Source of the DNA: a bacterium
GTDB taxonomy: Bacteria; Chloroflexota; Dormibacteria; UBA8260; Bog-877
DNA: 28,117 nt
Direction: 5' to 3'
NCBI GenBank assembly: GCA_021802115.1
Contig: JAKABA010000037.1
Location: 1 to 28,117, forward strand
Made by a program: the position numbers and the translations under genes. Below, one piece after another: positions 25,438 through 28,117 of this stretch. Each line of letters starts with the position of its first letter. Position 1 is the first letter of the stretch. Below the pieces are notes generated by a model. The model was given only the letters and a program-made list of their open reading frames with translations. It made no database searches and was not told the origin of the DNA.

Positions 25438-26238
25438 GTGATGGGGGACAGGGCCGCCGCCGAGACCGGCCCCCAGGGAATGCCTCGGGTGGCGCTCATC
25501 ACCGGGGGCAGCTCCGGGATCGGGCTGGCGACCGCCCATCGCCTGAGTCGGGACGGCTTTTCGCTGGTGCTCACCGGCCGCGACCGGGAGCGCGGGGATA
25601 AGGCGACTGCGGAGCTGCGCGCCCGGGGCGCGATGGCGCACTTCCTGGTGGCGGACTCTCGGGACCAGGCCGCAGTGGCACGGGTCGTGGAGTTCGTGGA
25701 CCGCACCTTCGGCCGGCTCGACCTGCTGGTGGCCAACGCCGGAGTCGGGGTGGTGGCGCCCCTGATCGACACCCCGCCGGAACAGCTGGAGAGGCTCCTG
25801 GCGGTCAATGTGCTGGGCTACCTGATCCAGGTTCAGGCTGCCCGTGGCCTGTTGGCCAGAACCCGGCCTTCGGCGATCGTGTTGGTCTCCTCCGACTCCG
25901 GAGTCCGCGGGGATGTGCCCCTGGGCGCCTACTCCGTCTCCAAGGCGGCGGTGAACATGATGGGCCGGATGCTGGCCGTGGACCTGGCTCCGCAGGGGAT
26001 CCGGGTGAACGTGGTTTGCCCCGGCGACACCCTGCCCGGGATGCGCTACATGGGCACGCTGCAGGATCCGGAGGCGAGTGCCGAGGACCCGGCGCGCTGG
26101 ACCGCCTCGCCGATAGGGCGATTCGCCGAGGGCGAGGAGGTGGCTGAGGTGATCGCCTTCCTTGGCGATGAGCGTTCCAGCTTCGTGGACGGGGTGGTGA
26201 TGCTGGTCGACGGCGCGGCCGCGGCCGGCTATCCATGA
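25438..26238 (+). CDS. SDR family NAD(P)-dependent oxidoreductase
   Basis: This is a 266-residue classical short-chain dehydrogenase/reductase that oxidises an alcohol or reduces a carbonyl with NAD(P). The cofactor motif is ALITGGSSGIGLATAHRL near the N-terminus. NAG appears in LVANAGVGVV, the catalytic Ser lies in IVLVSSDSG, and the catalytic pair is YSVSK. The C-terminus has EVAEVIAFLGDERSSFVDGVVMLVDGA, as usual. A basic residue after the first beta strand (TGRDRERG) favours NADP, which is only suggestive. GTG (25438) and ATG (25441) are adjacent starts, and the -10-like box seven bases before the GTG favours the GTG. It is upstream of the sugar-binding gene but separated by a 500-bp control region. 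The substrate is unknown. Confidence 0.9.
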   Translation: MMGDRAAAETGPQGMPRVALITGGSSGIGLATAHRLSRDGFSLVLTGRDRERGDKATAELRARGAMAHFLVADSRDQAAVARVVEFVDRTFGRLDLLVANAGVGVVAPLIDTPPEQLERLLAVNVLGYLIQVQAARGLLARTRPSAIVLVSSDSGVRGDVPLGAYSVSKAAVNMMGRMLAVDLAPQGIRVNVVCPGDTLPGMRYMGTLQDPEASAEDPARWTASPIGRFAEGEEVAEVIAFLGDERSSFVDGVVMLVDGAAAAGYP

Positions 26239-26358
26239 GCCGGCGCGGACGGCCCTGATCGGGATCGTTGCCGACCGAACTCCCGCCCACTTCCACCGCA
26301 ACTCCTCAGCCAGCTCGTACCGCTCCCGGATGCGGATGGGCCCTGCCCCCTCACCGCC

Positions 26359-26436
26359 ACTCTCCGGCGCCCGGCCCTCGGTGTCATTCCCTGGTGAGGG
26401 AACGATCGCCCCAGGGTGCGATTCTCGGTGACTCAA
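26359..26436 (+). repeat. 78-bp structured upstream repeat, copy B
   Basis: This is the partner of 70-147. Its stems are GTCAT (26383-26387) with GTGAC (26428-26432), and CCCTGG (26389-26394) with CCAGGG (26411-26416), plus a CCGG-CGC-CCGG hairpin (26364-26374). Where the two copies differ inside the stems, pairing is kept (C-G versus T.G, G-C versus G.T, T-A versus T.G). It ends nine bases before the TTGACA of the sugar-binding gene's promoter. Confidence 0.7.
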
Positions 26437-26445
26437 TGCGCCTCC

Positions 26446-26474
26446 TTGACAAGTTGTCCGCGACAACATATGCT
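26446..26474 (+). promoter_or_regulatory. Strong sigma70-type promoter
   Basis: A perfect TTGACA (26446-26451) is followed after 17 bases by TATGCT (26469-26474). This is the best promoter match in the window. Transcription would start near 26481, leaving a leader of roughly 265 bases before the sugar-binding gene. Confidence 0.7.
26453..26467 (+). promoter_or_regulatory. Operator-like inverted repeat in the promoter spacer
   Basis: GTTGTC (26453-26458), CGC, GACAAC (26462-26467) is a perfect 15-bp palindrome between the -35 and -10. A bound repressor would exclude RNA polymerase. LacI- or ROK-type sugar repressors are plausible, but no such gene lies in the window. Confidence 0.6.
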
Positions 26475-26747
26475 GCCGCGAGCAGCAGTCAGCGGGTCCT
26501 CCGGGGACTCGACATCGGGAGGGTTAAGAGGGCAAGGTGAGGGATCCCCGGTAGGGCCGGGGCCACCGTGGGGTCGGCCGGACCCACAACAATTGCGGCC
26601 TCATCGAGCCGCGAAGTCGTTGGCGCCTGGTGGGGCTGCGCAGCCCTGGCAGACGGCGGATCAGAGGTACCGATTGCTGAAGCAGGCCACGACGGTGGCA
26701 ACCGACCAAAGGCGAAGTTTGACCGTTATTTCGAAGGAGTTGTTTAC

Positions 26748-28037
26748 ATGTCTCTAGAGGCTGAGGCGACTGGAGGGGGCACCCGGCGGGGGGTGCGCTC
26801 TCGGAGAGGGCTGAAGCGGGTGGGCTGGGCGGCTCTGGTAGCCGGGGTGGCCCTGGTGGCGGCCGCCTGTGGGGGCACGACCACGACCACGACTCAGAAG
26901 AAGCCCAGCGCGACCGTGCCGAACATCGGCATTCACTCGTTCACCCTGAACTTCTCCGCGATGACCGAGCTCAAGGGGCTGGAGAAGGCGGGCAAGGGTC
27001 TGGTGGGGGCGATCCTGCCGGACACCACCTCGTCGACGCGGTACACCGAGTTCGACGCCCCCTACCTGACCGAGGCGTTCCAGAAGGCGGGTTACCCGAG
27101 CTCGGAGTTCACTGTGACCAACGCCCAGGGCAGTGATGCGACCGAACTGTCGATGGCGGAGTCGGACATCACCCATGGGGCCAAGGTCCTGATCGTGGAC
27201 CCGCTGGACCCGACCGTGGCCAGTGAGATCCAGGCGTATGCCTCCAGCCACGGGGTGGCGCTGATCAGCTACGACCGGGCCACCTTCGCCGGCACCAACA
27301 CCTACTACGTCAGCTTCAACAACTTCAACGTGGGCCAGCTGATCGGCCGGGGCTTCGAGGCCTGCGTCACCGCCTGGCACGTGGCTCACCCCCAGGTGTG
27401 GGAGGTCGACGGTGGCGAGAACAGCGACCCCAACGCGATCTCCTTCGCGCAGGGATATAACTCGGTGATCTGGGGGACCAAGAAGACCCCGCTCACCCCG
27501 CCCATGACCAACAGCCTGGGCTACAAGCTGGTCGGCGACCAGATCACCCTGAACTGGGATGTGGCAACCGCCGGGACCAACTTCGCGCAGGCGTTGACGG
27601 CCCACCCGAACATCAACGCGGTGGTGGTCGCCAATGACGAGATGAACGCCGACGTGGTCCAGGATCTCAAGAACAAGGGTGTCAGGCCCTTCACGGTTCC
27701 GACCACCGGTCAGGACGCAACCCTGACCGGGATGGAGAACATCCTCGATGGCTACCAGTGCGGCACCGTTTACAAGCCCATCTACCTGGAGGCGCAGGAC
27801 GCAGTCGCCCTGGCCACGATCCTGCGGGCGGGCAAGACGCCTCCTGCCGGATTGGTCAACGCCACGACCGTTGACCCGGCCAACGCCAGCATCACCGAAC
27901 CCGCCTCCCTGCTCACGCCGGAGTGGGTTACCCCAACTAACATGGAAGCGACGGTGATCAAGGACAAGTTCATCCAGGCTTCCCAGCTGTGCGCCGCGGT
28001 GGGGCAGAGCGTGTGCAGCAAGTACGGCATCAGCTGA
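26748..28037 (+). CDS. Sugar ABC transporter substrate-binding lipoprotein (XylF-like)
   Basis: This is a 429-residue lipid-anchored sugar receptor. A basic N-terminus (RRGVRSRRGLKRVG) and hydrophobic stretch end in the lipobox VAAAC with Cys41, then a poly-Thr linker. The mature protein is a Peripla_BP_4 type close to xylose-binding XylF. VLIVDPLDPTVASEIQAYASSHGVALISYDRATF, YYVSFNNFNVGQLIGRGFEACV, INAVVVANDEMNADVVQDLKNKG, TGQDATLTGMENILDGYQCGTVYKPIYLEA and LLTPEWVTPTNMEATVIKDKF parallel XylF blocks. AAGGAG at 26734-26739 lies eight bases before the ATG. The frame is open upstream to 26568, but signal peptide and ribosome binding site fix this start. No permease or ATPase follows within the window. 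Exact sugar unknown. Confidence 0.9.
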   Translation: MSLEAEATGGGTRRGVRSRRGLKRVGWAALVAGVALVAAACGGTTTTTTQKKPSATVPNIGIHSFTLNFSAMTELKGLEKAGKGLVGAILPDTTSSTRYTEFDAPYLTEAFQKAGYPSSEFTVTNAQGSDATELSMAESDITHGAKVLIVDPLDPTVASEIQAYASSHGVALISYDRATFAGTNTYYVSFNNFNVGQLIGRGFEACVTAWHVAHPQVWEVDGGENSDPNAISFAQGYNSVIWGTKKTPLTPPMTNSLGYKLVGDQITLNWDVATAGTNFAQALTAHPNINAVVVANDEMNADVVQDLKNKGVRPFTVPTTGQDATLTGMENILDGYQCGTVYKPIYLEAQDAVALATILRAGKTPPAGLVNATTVDPANASITEPASLLTPEWVTPTNMEATVIKDKFIQASQLCAAVGQSVCSKYGIS

Positions 28038-28065
28038 CCGAAGGAACCTGAGGCTCTAGCCGTGA

Positions 28066-28096
28066 GGGGCCGCACCCGGATGGCGGGTGCGGCCCC
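28066..28096 (+). terminator. Strong hairpin after the sugar-binding gene
   Basis: GGGGCCGCACCC (28066-28077) and GGGTGCGGCCCC (28085-28096) form a perfect 12-bp stem with a seven-base loop, 29 bases after the stop. GGCTCT (28052-28057) and AGAGCC (28103-28108) can add an outer stem. No T tract follows. It may be a terminator or, if importer genes continue downstream, a processing or attenuation hairpin that keeps the binding-protein mRNA more abundant. Confidence 0.65.
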
Positions 28097-28117
28097 GATC
28101 GCAGAGCCCTGAGCATG

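Larger units (their letters stand above)
26239..26747 (+). other. 509-bp control region upstream of the sugar-binding gene
   Basis: It holds about 120 bases with no visible feature, then the second copy of the 78-bp repeat (26359-26436), a promoter (26446-26474) with an operator-like repeat in its spacer, and a leader of about 265 bases. The leader has no convincing gene. The open frame that runs into it from 26568 is the upstream extension of the binding-protein frame. No known riboswitch was recognised. Confidence 0.6.

Noticed and set aside
24114..26238. Hydrolase and SDR as fourth and fifth genes of the SNF2 module
   Set aside because: They have their own translation or promoter signals, larger gaps and ordinary metabolic families. 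Nothing in the sequence ties them to the helicase system.

Overview
The window is about 28 kb of high-GC DNA with short intergenic gaps, frequent GTG starts and several apparently leaderless genes. It carries an F420-type luciferase-like oxidoreductase, an L,D-transpeptidase with an Ig-like region, and lipoprotein solute-binding proteins. This suits Actinomycetota or a neighbouring high-GC, actinobacteria-like phylum such as Dormibacterota or Chloroflexota. The sequence alone does not settle the phylum.

Left part (1-7871): a GntR/FCD regulator, then a complete branched-chain-amino-acid-type (HAAT) ABC importer, livH-livM-livG-livF plus a lipoprotein binding subunit. After a 780-bp stretch with no convincing gene comes a CaiB/BaiF (class III) CoA-transferase. 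Together these look like uptake of a small amino acid or organic acid, its activation as a CoA thioester, and control by a ligand-sensing repressor. This part has more A/T-ending codons than the rest. It ends at a decayed IS1634-family transposase (about 7940-9310).

Middle part (9414-18050): a MarR regulator and a 14-TM drug exporter in one operon, with a clear palindromic operator in front. Then follow an L,D-transpeptidase, a GNAT acetyltransferase (convergent with it), an F420-type oxidoreductase, and a cysteine/threonine block of serine acetyltransferase, cysteine synthase and threonine synthase.

Right part (18189-28117): a tight three-gene module of SNF2 helicase, SWIM zinc-finger protein and GHKL ATPase. 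It starts from an apparently leaderless promoter with an inverted repeat over the -10. This is the best candidate here for an undescribed system. A prolyl aminopeptidase-like hydrolase, an SDR dehydrogenase and a XylF-like sugar-binding lipoprotein with a strong promoter and a terminator hairpin follow.

The most unexpected signal outside genes is a diverged 78-bp direct repeat, 70-147 and 26359-26436, about 82% identical without gaps. One copy lies upstream of the GntR/liv locus and the other upstream of the sugar-binding gene. Each ends nine bases before a promoter-like -35, and the substitutions in its possible stems keep pairing. No tRNA, rRNA or CRISPR array was seen.
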